53,080 nt of DNA from Phycisphaerales bacterium Planc_01 (GTDB lineage Bacteria > Planctomycetota > Phycisphaerae > Sedimentisphaerales > Anaerobacaceae), in contig LVBB01000060.1 of the NCBI GenBank assembly GCA_001603075.1, positions 1-53,080 of the forward strand, given 5' to 3'. This document shows positions 25,670 to 35,355 of this stretch, one piece after another. How positions within the stretch are numbered: the stretch's first letter is position 1; every line of letters begins with the position of its first letter. The position numbers were made by a program, and so were the translations under genes. The notes under the pieces are model-generated. The model searched no databases and was not told where the DNA came from. It was given only the letters and a program-made list of their open reading frames with translations.

Positions 25670-27694
25670 ATGAAGAACGACCAGGATAATTCGTCGTCGC
25701 AGTCCCCACGCGATGGCAACAGGCGTCTGACCAAGAAACCGCCCCTGCCGAGCTATCGGCGCGGCCCCTTCAGTTGGCTGATCATTGCGATCCTTGTTTT
25801 CACGATCATGATGATGCTCCAGCAGGGTCTGGCAACGAACACCCTGCGATGGGATGAGTTCCGCACCCACCTCGAACGGGGAGATGTCGAGCAGATCGAC
25901 ATCGGCGACACCCAGATCGTCGGCAAGTTCAAGAAGGAAGCAGCGCCCGATCCGAAGGCGATCTCGTTTCAGGTCAACTATCGTCCCGAGAGCGGGGCCA
26001 AGGAACAGCTCAACGCCATTATCGAGGTCCTTGACCAGAAGGCCGCCGAAGACCCGAGATTCGCGCTGAAATGGGAGTACACCAAGCAGCAGGTCTGGTT
26101 GATCATGCTGATCAACTGGGTGCTTCCGATCCTGCTTCTGGTGGGTTTCTTCTACTTCTTCTTCGCCCGCAATCTTCGAGGCGGCGCCGGCGGTATGCTC
26201 ATGTCGTTCGGCCGCAGCCGGCACAAGGTCCAGGGCAAGGACCGCGTCCGGGTCACCTTCAAGGACGTGGCTGGAATCGAAGAGGCCAAAGACGAGGTCG
26301 GCGAGATCATCGAGTTCCTCAAGAACCCCAAGAGGTTCCAGCGTCTCGGCGGACGCATCCCGCGGGGTGTTCTGCTGATCGGTCCTCCCGGCTGCGGCAA
26401 AACGCTGCTGGCCAAGGCCATCGCCGGCGAGGCCGACGTGCCGTTCTTCAGTATCTCCGGCAGCGACTTCGTCGAGATGTTCGTCGGCGTCGGGGCCTCG
26501 CGCGTCCGCGATCTGTTCAAACAAGCCAAGGACAATTCGCCCTGTATTATCTTCCTCGACGAGATCGACGCGATCGGCCGCCGTCGCGGTGCCAGCTTCG
26601 TCGGTGGAGGCCACGACGAACGCGAGCAGACGCTCAACGCGATTCTGGTCGAGATGGACGGCTTCGATACGAACGACCAGGTGATCGTCATCGCCGCAAC
26701 GAATCGCGCCGATATCCTCGACAACGCTCTGACCCGACCGGGCCGATTCGACCGGCAGGTGATCGTGCCCCTGCCGGACCTGAAGGGCCGTGCCGAGATC
26801 CTGCGGGTCCACGCCAAGAAGGTCAAGATCGGTCCGAACGTGGACCTGAGCCGGCTGGCCCGGGGCACGCCGATGTTCAGCGGTGCCGATCTCGCTGCCA
26901 TCATCAACGAAGCGGCCCTGGCCGCCACGATGTCCAACAAGGACTTCATCGAGATGGCCGATCTCGAAGAAGCCCGCGACAAAGTCCGCTGGGGACGGGC
27001 CAAAAGGAGCCGGGTTATCGACGGCAAAGAGCGAGAGATCACTGCGTACCACGAAGCCGGCCATACCCTCGTCCAGTCGCTCCTGAAAGACGCCGACCCG
27101 CTGCACAAGGTCAGCATCATCCCGCGAGGCCCGATGGGCGGCGCGACGTTCGCCCTGCCCGAGAAAGACCGCACGATGTTCACCCGGCGATATTGCACGG
27201 CCCTGCTCCAGGTTTGTTTTGGGGGGCGCATCGCCGAGGCGATGTTCTGCGACGACATCTCCAGCGGCGCCCAGTCGGATATCGAGCAGGCCACGCGAAT
27301 TGCCAAGCAGATGGTCCTGACGTGGGGAATGAGCGATCGACTCGGTCCGATCAGCTACGGTCCGGACGGGACCCGGGATATGGGCTTCTACCTGCAGGCC
27401 GAACGCGAATACTCCGAGACGACCGCCCAGGCGATCGACGCCGAGATCCGGCGCATTATGGACGAGGCCTATGCAGAGGCCAGACAACTGATCGAAGAGA
27501 ACAAGGCGCGCCTGGAAGGCATCGCCACGGCCCTGCTCAAATACGAGACGCTCGATGCCGACGACGTCAAGCTCATCCTCGCGGGCGGCCAACTGGACAA
27601 GCCGACAGTCGGCGATCTGCTCGCCGCCGAGCAGGCCAGGAGCGGCAACGGGGCCGTCAGCGAACAGAAGACGGTGCCGACGCCGAAAGAGTGA
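25670..27694 (+). CDS. ftsH: ATP-dependent zinc metalloprotease FtsH
   Basis: A 674-aa membrane-bound AAA protease. The N-terminal helix is at residues 34-52 and the second helix at about 143-165, with a periplasmic domain between them. The AAA module holds Walker A GPPGCGKT (Cys in place of the common Thr), Walker [10 protein letters not shown], and the second region of homology with [18 protein letters not shown]. The zinc site HEAGH is at about residue 462, with the third zinc ligand in the later QSDIEQAT segment. FtsH degrades misfolded membrane proteins and, in many bacteria, LpxC. The start at 25670 is an ATG without a strong ribosome binding site. It follows lptE in the same orientation. 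Confidence 0.96.
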   Translation: MKNDQDNSSSQSPRDGNRRLTKKPPLPSYRRGPFSWLIIAILVFTIMMMLQQGLATNTLRWDEFRTHLERGDVEQIDIGDTQIVGKFKKEAAPDPKAISFQVNYRPESGAKEQLNAIIEVLDQKAAEDPRFALKWEYTKQQVWLIMLINWVLPILLLVGFFYFFFARNLRGGAGGMLMSFGRSRHKVQGKDRVRVTFKDVAGIEEAKDEVGEIIEFLKNPKRFQRLGGRIPRGVLLIGPPGCGKTLLAKAIAGEADVPFFSISGSDFVEMFVGVGASRVRDLFKQAKDNSPCIIFLDEIDAIGRRRGASFVGGGHDEREQTLNAILVEMDGFDTNDQVIVIAATNRADILDNALTRPGRFDRQVIVPLPDLKGRAEILRVHAKKVKIGPNVDLSRLARGTPMFSGADLAAIINEAALAATMSNKDFIEMADLEEARDKVRWGRAKRSRVIDGKEREITAYHEAGHTLVQSLLKDADPLHKVSIIPRGPMGGATFALPEKDRTMFTRRYCTALLQVCFGGRIAEAMFCDDISSGAQSDIEQATRIAKQMVLTWGMSDRLGPISYGPDGTRDMGFYLQAEREYSETTAQAIDAEIRRIMDEAYAEARQLIEENKARLEGIATALLKYETLDADDVKLILAGGQLDKPTVGDLLAAEQARSGNGAVSEQKTVPTPKE

Positions 27695-27729
27695 CAGGCT
27701 CGCCCCTTTGCATGGGCAGGGATACCGAA

Positions 27730-29574
27730 GTGAATGCGAACAGGAAGATTCTCTCGTGTGTGATATGGATCGCGTTGTTCGGCCCTGCCATCTTCGGCGC
27801 CGAGGGGCAGAAGGGCATCGAACTGGCTCGGGTCGACCAGGAGCATTCGCGTGTGCTCCTGCAAGTCGTCCCGGTCGACGGACAGCCACACTTGGCGGTG
27901 GCGTTCGCGGGCACCGACGATCTGCACTACTATGCCAAATCTGAGACGGCCCCGGCCCCACAGTTCAACCTGAGGGTTCGGCCGTCGGCCGAAGACGCAG
28001 CGTTCGGCGAGCCGATCTTCCCGGCGTGGAAGATGTTCTACGACGTCGGCCTCGAGAAACAGGTAGAGGTCTTCGTCGGTGATTTCCAGGTTCTTATCCC
28101 TCTGACGTCCGTTCCCGATGGCCCCGTGCGAGTCCACGTCCAGATCACCGGCATGGCCTGCACCAGCCAACTGTGCCTGCCTCCGTTCGACAAGACGCTG
28201 ACCGCCCTCGTCGATTTCTCCGCTGAGACGGTGCAGCAACTGACGGAGGGCAAACCGTCCGGAAGTCCACAACCCACACAGACGGTCTTCCCCGCACCCG
28301 AGCCGGTCGCCGAGCGGTCGGCGGCCCAAGAGACGGCCGAGCGGCAGGCGGTCCTGCCCTACAGCACCACGGTCTACTATCTGTTGGCGATCGTCGCAGG
28401 CATCTCGATCAACCTCATGCCGTGCGTACTTCCAGTCATCCCGCTGATTCTGATGCGTTTGATCGACCAATCCAAGCGATCCGGCGGCAACCGTCTTGCG
28501 ACCGGCCTGGCGTTTTGCATCGGCGTGATCCTGTTCTTCGCCGCGTTTGCTCTCGTCTCGGCTGTCATCAACCTCTCAACAGGTGCGGTCCTCGACCTCA
28601 ACAGCCTGTTCCGCTACCCCGGCGCGGTGATCGTGCTGTTCCTGGCCATCGTGTTGTTCGGCTTGGCCATGCTGGACGTGGTCACGATCTCGCTGCCGTC
28701 GGCGCTTACGAGCCAACAGGGTTCGGGCTCCGGCCTGCTGGGCACGGCGGGCATGGGGTTCTTCGCTGGCATCCTCAGCACGCCCTGCAGCGGAGCCTTG
28801 CTTGGATTTGTCCTGGTCTGGGCTCAGACCCAGCCCCTGGCGGTCAGCAGCACCGCCATCATCCTGATGGGGGTGGGCATGGCGCTGCCCTATGCCGTGA
28901 TCGTCTCGGTTCCGTCGCTGCTGGAACGCGTCCCGAAGCCGGGGACGTGGATGGAGATCTTCAAGAAATCGACGGGTTTTCTGCTGTTCCTCATTGCGGC
29001 CAAGCTCACGTTGGCGGCCCTGCCCAAGGATCGCCTCCTGAACGTGCTGACCTACGGCATCGTCTTCAGCTTCTGCGTCTGGATGTGGGGGGCGTGGGTC
29101 GGGTTCGCGACACCAGCCGGCAAGAGGCGGCTCGTCCGCTCTGTCGCCCTTCTGATCGCCGTCGCCGCCGCCGTCTGGCTGCTCCCGGCCGGGGGACCGC
29201 CGGGGGGAGTGTCTGTCGACTGGCAATCCTACGACCGTGACGTCGTCAGTCGTGCGACATCGCAGGGTCGCCCCGTATTGCTGAAGTTCACCGCCGACTG
29301 GTGCACCAACTGCAAGATCGTGGAACGAAGAGTGTATCACGATCCCGATGTCATCCGACAGATCGAAGAGAAGAACGTTCTGTCGATCCTGGCCGACACA
29401 ACGCTCATCGACTACCCGGCGACGAAGGACTTCCAGCAGATCTATGGCGAGGCAGGCAACGTGCCGGTCACCATCGTCGTCATGCCGGGCGGTGACGTGC
29501 GCAAGCTGCGCGGCATCTTTGACAAGCAGGAACTGCTCGATCTGCTTGAGGGACTGCCGGGGGGACGAAAGTAG
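27730..29574 (+). CDS. dsbD: Thiol:disulfide interchange protein DsbD
   Basis: A 614-aa inner-membrane reductase that passes electrons from cytosolic thioredoxin to periplasmic disulfide partners. A signal peptide (KILSCVIWIALFG) is followed by the DsbD-alpha domain with the CTSQLC pair, then about eight helices of the CcdA-like core with NLMPCVLPV and STPCSG (the two redox cysteines). The C-terminal thioredoxin domain has DWCTNCK. The start chosen is the GTG at 27730, with AGGG eight bases upstream. An ATG at 27712 in the same frame has no ribosome binding site. The stop abuts the nth start with no gap. The open frame continues far upstream through ftsH only by chance. Confidence 0.93.
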   Translation: MNANRKILSCVIWIALFGPAIFGAEGQKGIELARVDQEHSRVLLQVVPVDGQPHLAVAFAGTDDLHYYAKSETAPAPQFNLRVRPSAEDAAFGEPIFPAWKMFYDVGLEKQVEVFVGDFQVLIPLTSVPDGPVRVHVQITGMACTSQLCLPPFDKTLTALVDFSAETVQQLTEGKPSGSPQPTQTVFPAPEPVAERSAAQETAERQAVLPYSTTVYYLLAIVAGISINLMPCVLPVIPLILMRLIDQSKRSGGNRLATGLAFCIGVILFFAAFALVSAVINLSTGAVLDLNSLFRYPGAVIVLFLAIVLFGLAMLDVVTISLPSALTSQQGSGSGLLGTAGMGFFAGILSTPCSGALLGFVLVWAQTQPLAVSSTAIILMGVGMALPYAVIVSVPSLLERVPKPGTWMEIFKKSTGFLLFLIAAKLTLAALPKDRLLNVLTYGIVFSFCVWMWGAWVGFATPAGKRRLVRSVALLIAVAAAVWLLPAGGPPGGVSVDWQSYDRDVVSRATSQGRPVLLKFTADWCTNCKIVERRVYHDPDVIRQIEEKNVLSILADTTLIDYPATKDFQQIYGEAGNVPVTIVVMPGGDVRKLRGIFDKQELLDLLEGLPGGRK

Positions 29575-30285
29575 ATGGCGAAACGGAGAGCTGCCGAACC
29601 GGCAGACAAGAGACCGAAGGCCAGGGCCGCCGCATTCGACAAAGCCGCGGCGAAGCAGCGCGTCAAGGAGATCTTCGCGGTCCTGCGAAGGACCTATCCC
29701 GAGGCCAAGGTGGCGCTGAACTTCACCAATCCGCTCGAACTGCTCGTCGCCACGATCCTGTCCGCCCAATGCACCGACGTGCGTGTCAACATCGTAACCA
29801 AGGAACTCTTCAAGAAGTACACCTCGGCTTCCGGCTGGGCTCAGGCGGACGTCAAGGAGATCGAAGAGGACATCCGGAGCACGGGCTTCTTCCGCAACAA
29901 GGCGCAGAACATCAAGGGCGCCTGCACCCGAATTGCTGCGGAATATGACGGCCGGGTGCCGGCAACGATGGAAGAGCTGACGGCCCTTCCCGGCGTCGGT
30001 CGTAAGACCGCCAACGTCGTACTGGGCAACGCCTTCGGCATTCCGGGAATCGTGTGCGATACGCACGTTATCCGGCTTTCACGCCGGCTCGCATTGTCCG
30101 ATAACTCGGACCCGGTAAAGCTCGAGTTCGATCTGGCCGATATCGTTCCCAAGAAGGACTGGACGCTCTTCAGCCATTTGCTGGTGTTTCACGGCCGCAA
30201 CATTTGTAAGGCGCGAAAGCCCAATTGTCCCGGGTGTCCGATCGCGGCGTGCTGTCCGGCTGCGGAGCGCCCCGATCGCTGGTAA
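29575..30285 (+). CDS. nth: Endonuclease III (base-excision repair glycosylase)
   Basis: A 236-aa DNA glycosylase/AP lyase. The helix-hairpin-helix LPGVGRKTANV contains the catalytic lysine, and the Asp lies in CDTHVIRLSRR. The iron-sulfur loop at the C-terminus has Cys spaced x6, x2, x5 (C-KARKPN-C-PG-C-PIAAC-C). The N-terminal 25 residues are a basic Ala-rich extension not found in shorter members. It starts immediately after the dsbD stop, so it is translationally coupled. Confidence 0.95.
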   Translation: MAKRRAAEPADKRPKARAAAFDKAAAKQRVKEIFAVLRRTYPEAKVALNFTNPLELLVATILSAQCTDVRVNIVTKELFKKYTSASGWAQADVKEIEEDIRSTGFFRNKAQNIKGACTRIAAEYDGRVPATMEELTALPGVGRKTANVVLGNAFGIPGIVCDTHVIRLSRRLALSDNSDPVKLEFDLADIVPKKDWTLFSHLLVFHGRNICKARKPNCPGCPIAACCPAAERPDRW

Positions 30286-30324
30286 CGAAACGAATGGGAA
30301 CCCGAATCACTGGAAACGACCGAA

Positions 30325-31056
30325 ATGATTGATACTCCCGACAAACCCGTGCAAGACCTCTGGCGGATGTTCCGGATCATGGCCGAATTCACCGAGGGGT
30401 TTGAAGAACTGGCCTCGGTCGGCCCGGCGGTTTCGATCTTCGGCTCGGCCCGGACGCATCCCAACCACCGCTACTACAAGATGGCCGTCCAGACCGCCTG
30501 CCAGGTCGTGAAGGCGGGGTTCTCGGTCATCACGGGCGGCGGCGGCGGCATCATGGAAGCGGCCAACAAGGGCGCCGCCAAGGCGGGCGGGACCAGCATC
30601 GGCCTGAACATTGAACTGCCGATGGAGCAGATCCCCAACGACTATCAGAATCTCTCGCTGCACTTTCGTTACTTCTTCGTGCGCAAGGTCATGTTCCTCA
30701 AGTACGCACACGGGTTCATCGTCTTCCCGGGCGGCTACGGAACGATGGACGAGCTTTTCGAAGCGCTCGTCCTGATCCAGACGCTCAAGCAGATTCAGTT
30801 CCCGGTCGTCCTGATGTGCAGCGATTTCTGGAACGGGCTGATCGGGTGGATCAGGGACACGATGCTCGGCGAATATGAGTACATCGCGCCGGAAGATCTC
30901 GATGTCTTCACGGTGACCGACGACCCGACCGCCGCGGTGAAGATCATCACGGATTTCCGCGACAAGCACGGCCAGAGCGGCCTGGTCATGCCTCCCGGCA
31001 TGAAAAAGGAATCCGGGGGCGAGCCGCGTCACGACGCCAGTCCTTTCACGGGCTGA
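30325..31056 (+). CDS. LOG-family protein (TIGR00730, Rossmann fold)
   Basis: A 243-aa cytosolic protein with a Rossmann nucleotide-binding fold. It has VSIFGSART, the GGGGGIMEAANKGA loop and the family signature PGGYGTMDE with RKVMF. LOG proteins are nucleoside-5'-monophosphate phosphoribohydrolases; in bacteria the substrate is often uncertain. It lies 39 bases after nth on the same strand and converges on the MacB-type permease gene, with only 22 bases between the two stops. Confidence 0.92.
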   Translation: MIDTPDKPVQDLWRMFRIMAEFTEGFEELASVGPAVSIFGSARTHPNHRYYKMAVQTACQVVKAGFSVITGGGGGIMEAANKGAAKAGGTSIGLNIELPMEQIPNDYQNLSLHFRYFFVRKVMFLKYAHGFIVFPGGYGTMDELFEALVLIQTLKQIQFPVVLMCSDFWNGLIGWIRDTMLGEYEYIAPEDLDVFTVTDDPTAAVKIITDFRDKHGQSGLVMPPGMKKESGGEPRHDASPFTG

Positions 31057-31078
31057 GACACCGGCCAGCGAATCCGGC

Positions 31079-32386
31079 TCACTCGTGTCGGAGAGACTCG
31101 ATCGGGTCCATATTCGCGGCACGGTACGCCGGATAAAGACCGAAGGCGATTCCCACGGCCCCGCTGATCCCGAAGGCCAGGATCAGTGAACTGCCGGTGA
31201 TCACGGTCCGCATCTGACCGAAATGCGTCACGAAGAACGGGATCAGAGCGCCCAACGCCATTCCGAGAAAGCCGCCGGACAGCGTCAGGATCAGTGTCTC
31301 GGAGAGGAACTGAATCACGATGTCTTTCTTCTTGGCCCCAAGGGCCCGACGGATGCCAATCTCCCGCGTACGCTCGCTGACGGTGGCCATCATGATGTTC
31401 ATGATCCCGATGCCGCCCACCAGCAGGGAGATTGCCGCAATGGAACCGAGAACGATGGTGAAGATGCGTTGAAAGTCCTTCGCCTGCCGCATCAATTCCA
31501 GCGGAACGACGATCTCGTAGTCGTTCTTCTTGTGGAAACGCGACAGAAGCGTCTGGACGCTCTGACGCGTCCCCATGACCATATCGACATCCTGCACCTG
31601 CACGATGATTTCCTGCAACTCGATGCGTTCGAGCGTCTGACCGCTGCTGGAGGACATCTGCATCGACATCTCGCCGAACCGCTCACGCACGGTCGTCAGC
31701 GGAACGTACATGGCGCCCACATTGGCGCCGGAGGCCTTCTTGGCCCCGGTGGCGTCCTTGGACTCCAGATCCGCGGAAGCCGGCGTCTGGCTCTGTTCGG
31801 TGGCGACACCCACCACGCGATAGTAATCCCCGCCGATCTTGACGTCCTGGCCGATCGGGTCGTCGAGGGCGAACAACTCCCTGACCACACGTTCGTCGAG
31901 GACGCAGACGCCCTGCCTGTAGTGCATGTCGGTGGTGCTGAGAAACCGGCCGAACCGAACGCGGGTCGGTGAGATCTCCGGATACCAAGGCACGGTCCCG
32001 ACCACTTCGAGAGACGTGCGTCGGTTGCGATAGAGCGCCTGCTGCGAGATTCGGCGATTCGGCACGATCACCTGCACGTCGGGAATGCCGTTCTGGAATC
32101 GCTCGGCATCTTTGTAGGTCAAGCCGTATTCCATCAGGGTCTGCTGCTGGCCGCCGGCGGCCTGATCTTCCGGGGGTTTGATGGTCTTGATGATGATGTT
32201 GCGGCTGCCGAGCTGAGCGATCTTCTCCTGCGCATCCCGGCTGGCCCCCTCCCCGATCGCCAGCATGGCGATCACGGAGGAAACGCCGAAGATGATCCCC
32301 AACGTCGTCAGCGTCGAGCGCAAACGGTGCATCCAGAGGCTCTTGAACCCGAGCTTGACCGTGCGTTTCAGGCGAAAAATGAACAT
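31079..32386 (-). CDS. MacB-type ABC transporter permease
   Basis: A 435-aa permease of the MacB/FtsX class. One N-terminal helix (LTTLGIIFGVSSVIAMLAIGEGA) is followed by a large periplasmic domain of about 270 residues and three C-terminal helices (IVLGSIAAISLLVGGIGIMNIM, LILTLSGGFLGMALGALIPF, LILAFGISGAVGIAFGLYPAYRAA). In contrast to E. coli MacB, the ATPase is a separate protein, encoded seven bases upstream. The neighbouring adaptor and TolC genes indicate a tripartite efflux or lipid/peptide export pump. The substrate is unknown. Confidence 0.92.
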   Translation of the reverse strand: MFIFRLKRTVKLGFKSLWMHRLRSTLTTLGIIFGVSSVIAMLAIGEGASRDAQEKIAQLGSRNIIIKTIKPPEDQAAGGQQQTLMEYGLTYKDAERFQNGIPDVQVIVPNRRISQQALYRNRRTSLEVVGTVPWYPEISPTRVRFGRFLSTTDMHYRQGVCVLDERVVRELFALDDPIGQDVKIGGDYYRVVGVATEQSQTPASADLESKDATGAKKASGANVGAMYVPLTTVRERFGEMSMQMSSSSGQTLERIELQEIIVQVQDVDMVMGTRQSVQTLLSRFHKKNDYEIVVPLELMRQAKDFQRIFTIVLGSIAAISLLVGGIGIMNIMMATVSERTREIGIRRALGAKKKDIVIQFLSETLILTLSGGFLGMALGALIPFFVTHFGQMRTVITGSSLILAFGISGAVGIAFGLYPAYRAANMDPIESLRHE

Positions 32387-32392
32387 AACGTC

Positions 32393-33118
32393 CTACCGTC
32401 GATTGAACTCTTCTTTGTCGATGCGACCGTCGAAAAGGCGAACCACCCGCTCGGCGCGCGTGGCGATGTGCTCGTCATGGGTCACAACGATCAACGTCTT
32501 GCCCTCATTGTGAAGACGATCCAGAATCGCCAGGATGTCGGCTCCGCTCGACGAGTCCAGGTTGCCCGTCGGCTCATCGGCCAGGATGATCAGCGGGTCG
32601 TTGGACAAGGCGCGGGCGATGGCCACCCGCTGCTGCTGGCCGCCGCTCAGTTCCGAGGGGCGGTGGCCGAGCCGTTCCCCCAGGCCGACCATGGTCGCCA
32701 GCTCTCTGGCCCGCTCGTCACTCTCGTGCTCGCTGTAGCCCTGGTAGTACATCGGGATCTCAATGTTCTCGACGACGTTCAATTGGGCGATCAGGTTGAA
32801 CGACTGGAACACGAACCCGATGCGTGCTCCGCGGATCATGGACAACTCATCGTCATCCAGCGCCGAGACGCTCTGGCCGCCAAGCCGGTAGTCGCCGCTG
32901 GTCGGCCGATCAAGGCAGCCGATCATGTTCAGCAGGGTCGATTTGCCCGAGCCGCTCGGCCCCATGATGGCTACGTATTCACCGCTTTCGATGGCCAGAT
33001 TGATCTCTCGCAACACCCGTAGTTCGGTGTGTCCGAGCTGATAGCTCTTGCAGAGATCCTCCATCACGAGGATGGGACCATCGGTACCGAATTTGGGCTC
33101 TTGGCGGAACTCTATCAT
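32393..33118 (-). CDS. MacB/LolD-type ABC transporter ATP-binding protein
   Basis: A 241-aa ATPase with Walker A GPSGSGKS, signature LSGGQQQR, Walker [10 protein letters not shown] and H-loop VVTHDEH. The sequence ends with a short charged tail. It energises the permease encoded downstream (gap of six bases). The adaptor gene ends 36 bases upstream of its start. Confidence 0.95.
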   Translation of the reverse strand: MIEFRQEPKFGTDGPILVMEDLCKSYQLGHTELRVLREINLAIESGEYVAIMGPSGSGKSTLLNMIGCLDRPTSGDYRLGGQSVSALDDDELSMIRGARIGFVFQSFNLIAQLNVVENIEIPMYYQGYSEHESDERARELATMVGLGERLGHRPSELSGGQQQRVAIARALSNDPLIILADEPTGNLDSSSGADILAILDRLHNEGKTLIVVTHDEHIATRAERVVRLFDGRIDKEEFNRR

Positions 33119-33153
33119 CGTTGTTCGTATCCTTGGGTTCTTCCGGTCGGGCC

Positions 33154-35355
33154 CTATCTCGTCTGATCGTCCGTTGCCGGAGCCGGGCTCGGCGTCGTCG
33201 CCGGCGTGCCATTGGACTGGCCGCCGCCCTGCTCTCCGCCGGGCTCGACGCCGCGACGACCGCGACCGCCGCCCTGGCGCTGGAAACGCTCCATCATCTG
33301 CTGCCTTTGCTCCGGCGTCATCTCGCCCACCTCGCGGCGCAGTCGTTCCATCATCTGCTGTCTCTGCTCGGGCGTCATCTCCGCCCCACCCGGCATTCCG
33401 GGGCCGCCGCCCTGGCGCTGAAAACGCTCCATCATCTGCTGCCTCTGCTCGGGCGTCATCTCCGCGCCGCCGGGCATCTCCCCCTCGCCCCGCGGACGGC
33501 GCGACGGTCGCGTCTCGTCTGTCATTTCGGTCGCGCCCGGCGCCGCCGGACTGCCCGTTGAGGGCGTCACAACCGCCTCGGTCCGAGGCGCCGCCGCTGC
33601 GTCCCCTGTGCCGTTCTCGCCTGGCAGGGTCCTCTGCGGGCGTTCGCGGAACTGCGAGGTCGTGCCAGACTCGGTGAACAGCGGCGGATTCAACAGCACC
33701 TCCTCGCCGGCTTCCAGGCCACTGACGATCTGCACGAATGTGTCGTTGAAGGCACCGGTCTGGACTTCACGCGGCTGAGGCCCTTGCGGCGTGGCGACGT
33801 AGCAGACCTTCCGCCCCTGGCGATTGGCCACCACCTGGATGGGCACGACGATGACATCGTGCAGCTCACGCACCAGGATCTCCACCTTGCAGGACATCCG
33901 CGTTCGGAGGAAGTCGTGTGTCCCGTCGATCTGGACCAGGGTCGTATAGATCTTCAGGTCGGGATTCATCCAGCCACGTTGCTGGTCCGGCAGCGGCGCG
34001 ACTTCGAGCACTTTGCCGTGCAGCACGCGGTCAGGAAACGCATCCATTACGATCGTGGCCGGCTGCCCGGGAGTAACCTTGTCCACCTCCGTCTCGTGCA
34101 CGCCGATCTCGGCCACCATGGCGGCGGTATCCGGCATCGAGATCAGCGTCTGCCCCTGGAAAACCACCTCCCCTTCGGCGATGATGCCGCTGCCGCCGGC
34201 CCCTCGGCCTCGCATGGCCCGGAACGCATCGCCGGCCCCGCCGGTCCCGTAGATGACCAGTCCGGGCGCCTTGGCGCGGATGGTACAGTTGGTGATCTGC
34301 CGTTCGAGATCGTTGACCCGTGTCTGTTGCGCCCGGAACCGCTCCTGCGCGTTGGAAAGTCGAGCTTGGGCCTGCGCCAATCGGGACCGGCACTCGGCGT
34401 GCGTTCGTTCCAGGCGACGACCGGCCTCTACGTAGTCGCTGACGCGTTGCTCGGCGTTCTTGGGAAAGTCGTATCGGAGAAACAGATCCAAATTGACCTT
34501 GGCATTCTCCGCGGCAAATCCGCGATTCATAACCGTCAGGCGGTCTCCGTCCAGATCCAGATCGGAGACGTAGTTGGCGTCGTGAAGCTTCTCCGTACCC
34601 GCCAACCTCGATCGCGCGGTCTTCAGGTTGCCCTCGGCCAGAACGATGTCATCGTTAAGCCGTTTCAACTCTTGCCCGGCGGCCGAGCCGTCCAACATGT
34701 TCGGGTCGTCGCGCACCTCCGTGAGAAACGGAGCGACGTGTTCCGTCAGATCGACAACCGAATTGGCGTCCCGCGTCAGACGGTGCGCCAGCGGCGCGCC
34801 GAGATACTTCTGGAGGTCCAGCAGGGCAAAGCGGACACGGAGACGACCATCGGCCACGTCGCTCTCGTTCTGGATCACCTGAATGTCGTAGGCTTCTTTG
34901 GCGCTGGTGACGCTTTCCTGGTTGCTGGCCAGTTCCATCTTCTCCCGGACCAACTGCTCCTCAAGCGACGAGGAATCGAGCTTGACCAGAACCATACCCT
35001 CGTCAACGTCCTTTTGCCTGATATACGTGCCGGGCGGCACGATGCTCAGGATCGTCGTCTGGGCCCCGCGCGATTCGACCTCGCAGCGATACTCGATCGA
35101 CTTGTGCGCGCGAATGCTGCCACCTTCGGTTACCGTGATGATCAGGTCGCCCTGCCGCGCCGTGAACGTACCGCCGGTGGTCGTCGAGCCCGTTTCCCGC
35201 CGGATCGACGCGACAAGCACCGACACGCCTGCGACGGCCACCAGAAGGACCAGCGGGATGATCCATCGCCGCTTCCTGGGCCGTTGGGTCCCTTTCGCCT
35301 GACGAGGTTGACTCGGCGAGGTTTGCTTCGCTTGGTTGCCCGTTTCATGTCTCAT
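33154..35355 (-). CDS. MacA/HlyD-type periplasmic adaptor with a repeated Met/Gln-rich tail
   Basis: A 733-aa membrane-fusion protein. One N-terminal helix (IIPLVLLVAVAGVSVLV) is followed by a barrel-sandwich/lipoyl part and a very long coiled-coil region (residues of about 110-340), then beta-barrel and proximal domains. The final 130 residues are unusual: three copies of EMTPEQRQQMMERF/L with Gly-rich linkers, reminiscent of the LTxxQ motif of Spy/CpxP chaperones. The start at 35355 is fixed by an ATGA overlap with the upstream tolC-like stop. It is longer than typical MacA (about 370-400 aa) because of the coiled coil and the tail. Confidence 0.88.
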   Translation of the reverse strand: MRHETGNQAKQTSPSQPRQAKGTQRPRKRRWIIPLVLLVAVAGVSVLVASIRRETGSTTTGGTFTARQGDLIITVTEGGSIRAHKSIEYRCEVESRGAQTTILSIVPPGTYIRQKDVDEGMVLVKLDSSSLEEQLVREKMELASNQESVTSAKEAYDIQVIQNESDVADGRLRVRFALLDLQKYLGAPLAHRLTRDANSVVDLTEHVAPFLTEVRDDPNMLDGSAAGQELKRLNDDIVLAEGNLKTARSRLAGTEKLHDANYVSDLDLDGDRLTVMNRGFAAENAKVNLDLFLRYDFPKNAEQRVSDYVEAGRRLERTHAECRSRLAQAQARLSNAQERFRAQQTRVNDLERQITNCTIRAKAPGLVIYGTGGAGDAFRAMRGRGAGGSGIIAEGEVVFQGQTLISMPDTAAMVAEIGVHETEVDKVTPGQPATIVMDAFPDRVLHGKVLEVAPLPDQQRGWMNPDLKIYTTLVQIDGTHDFLRTRMSCKVEILVRELHDVIVVPIQVVANRQGRKVCYVATPQGPQPREVQTGAFNDTFVQIVSGLEAGEEVLLNPPLFTESGTTSQFRERPQRTLPGENGTGDAAAAPRTEAVVTPSTGSPAAPGATEMTDETRPSRRPRGEGEMPGGAEMTPEQRQQMMERFQRQGGGPGMPGGAEMTPEQRQQMMERLRREVGEMTPEQRQQMMERFQRQGGGRGRRGVEPGGEQGGGQSNGTPATTPSPAPATDDQTR
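33290..33462 (-). repeat. Three 35-bp units coding the adaptor tail repeats
   Basis: Near-identical units at 33290-33324, 33347-33381 and 33428-33462 encode the MTPEQRQQMMER-type repeats. The spacing is unequal (57 and 81 bases) and they lie in frame within the adaptor gene, so this is not a CRISPR array. Confidence 0.85.

Noticed and set aside
26386-26409. Cys in the FtsH Walker A motif as a sign of inactivation
   Set aside because: The Lys and Thr that bind nucleotide are intact, and the replaced position is tolerant.
26071-27711. Open frame running upstream of dsbD through ftsH in another frame
   Set aside because: FtsH is intact with all motifs in its own frame. The overlapping frame is Arg/Gly/Pro-rich filler typical of GC-rich DNA, and dsbD has its own start and ribosome binding site.
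27712-27729. ATG at 27712 as the dsbD start
   Set aside because: No ribosome binding site precedes it, while the GTG at 27730 has AGGG at good spacing and yields a cleaner signal peptide.
25574-27961. 795-codon minus-strand open frame opposite ftsH
   Set aside because: It is a shadow of ftsH coding; no domain recognised.
33290-33462. Regular repeats as a possible CRISPR array
   Set aside because: The units are in frame in the adaptor gene, unequally spaced and encode a protein repeat.
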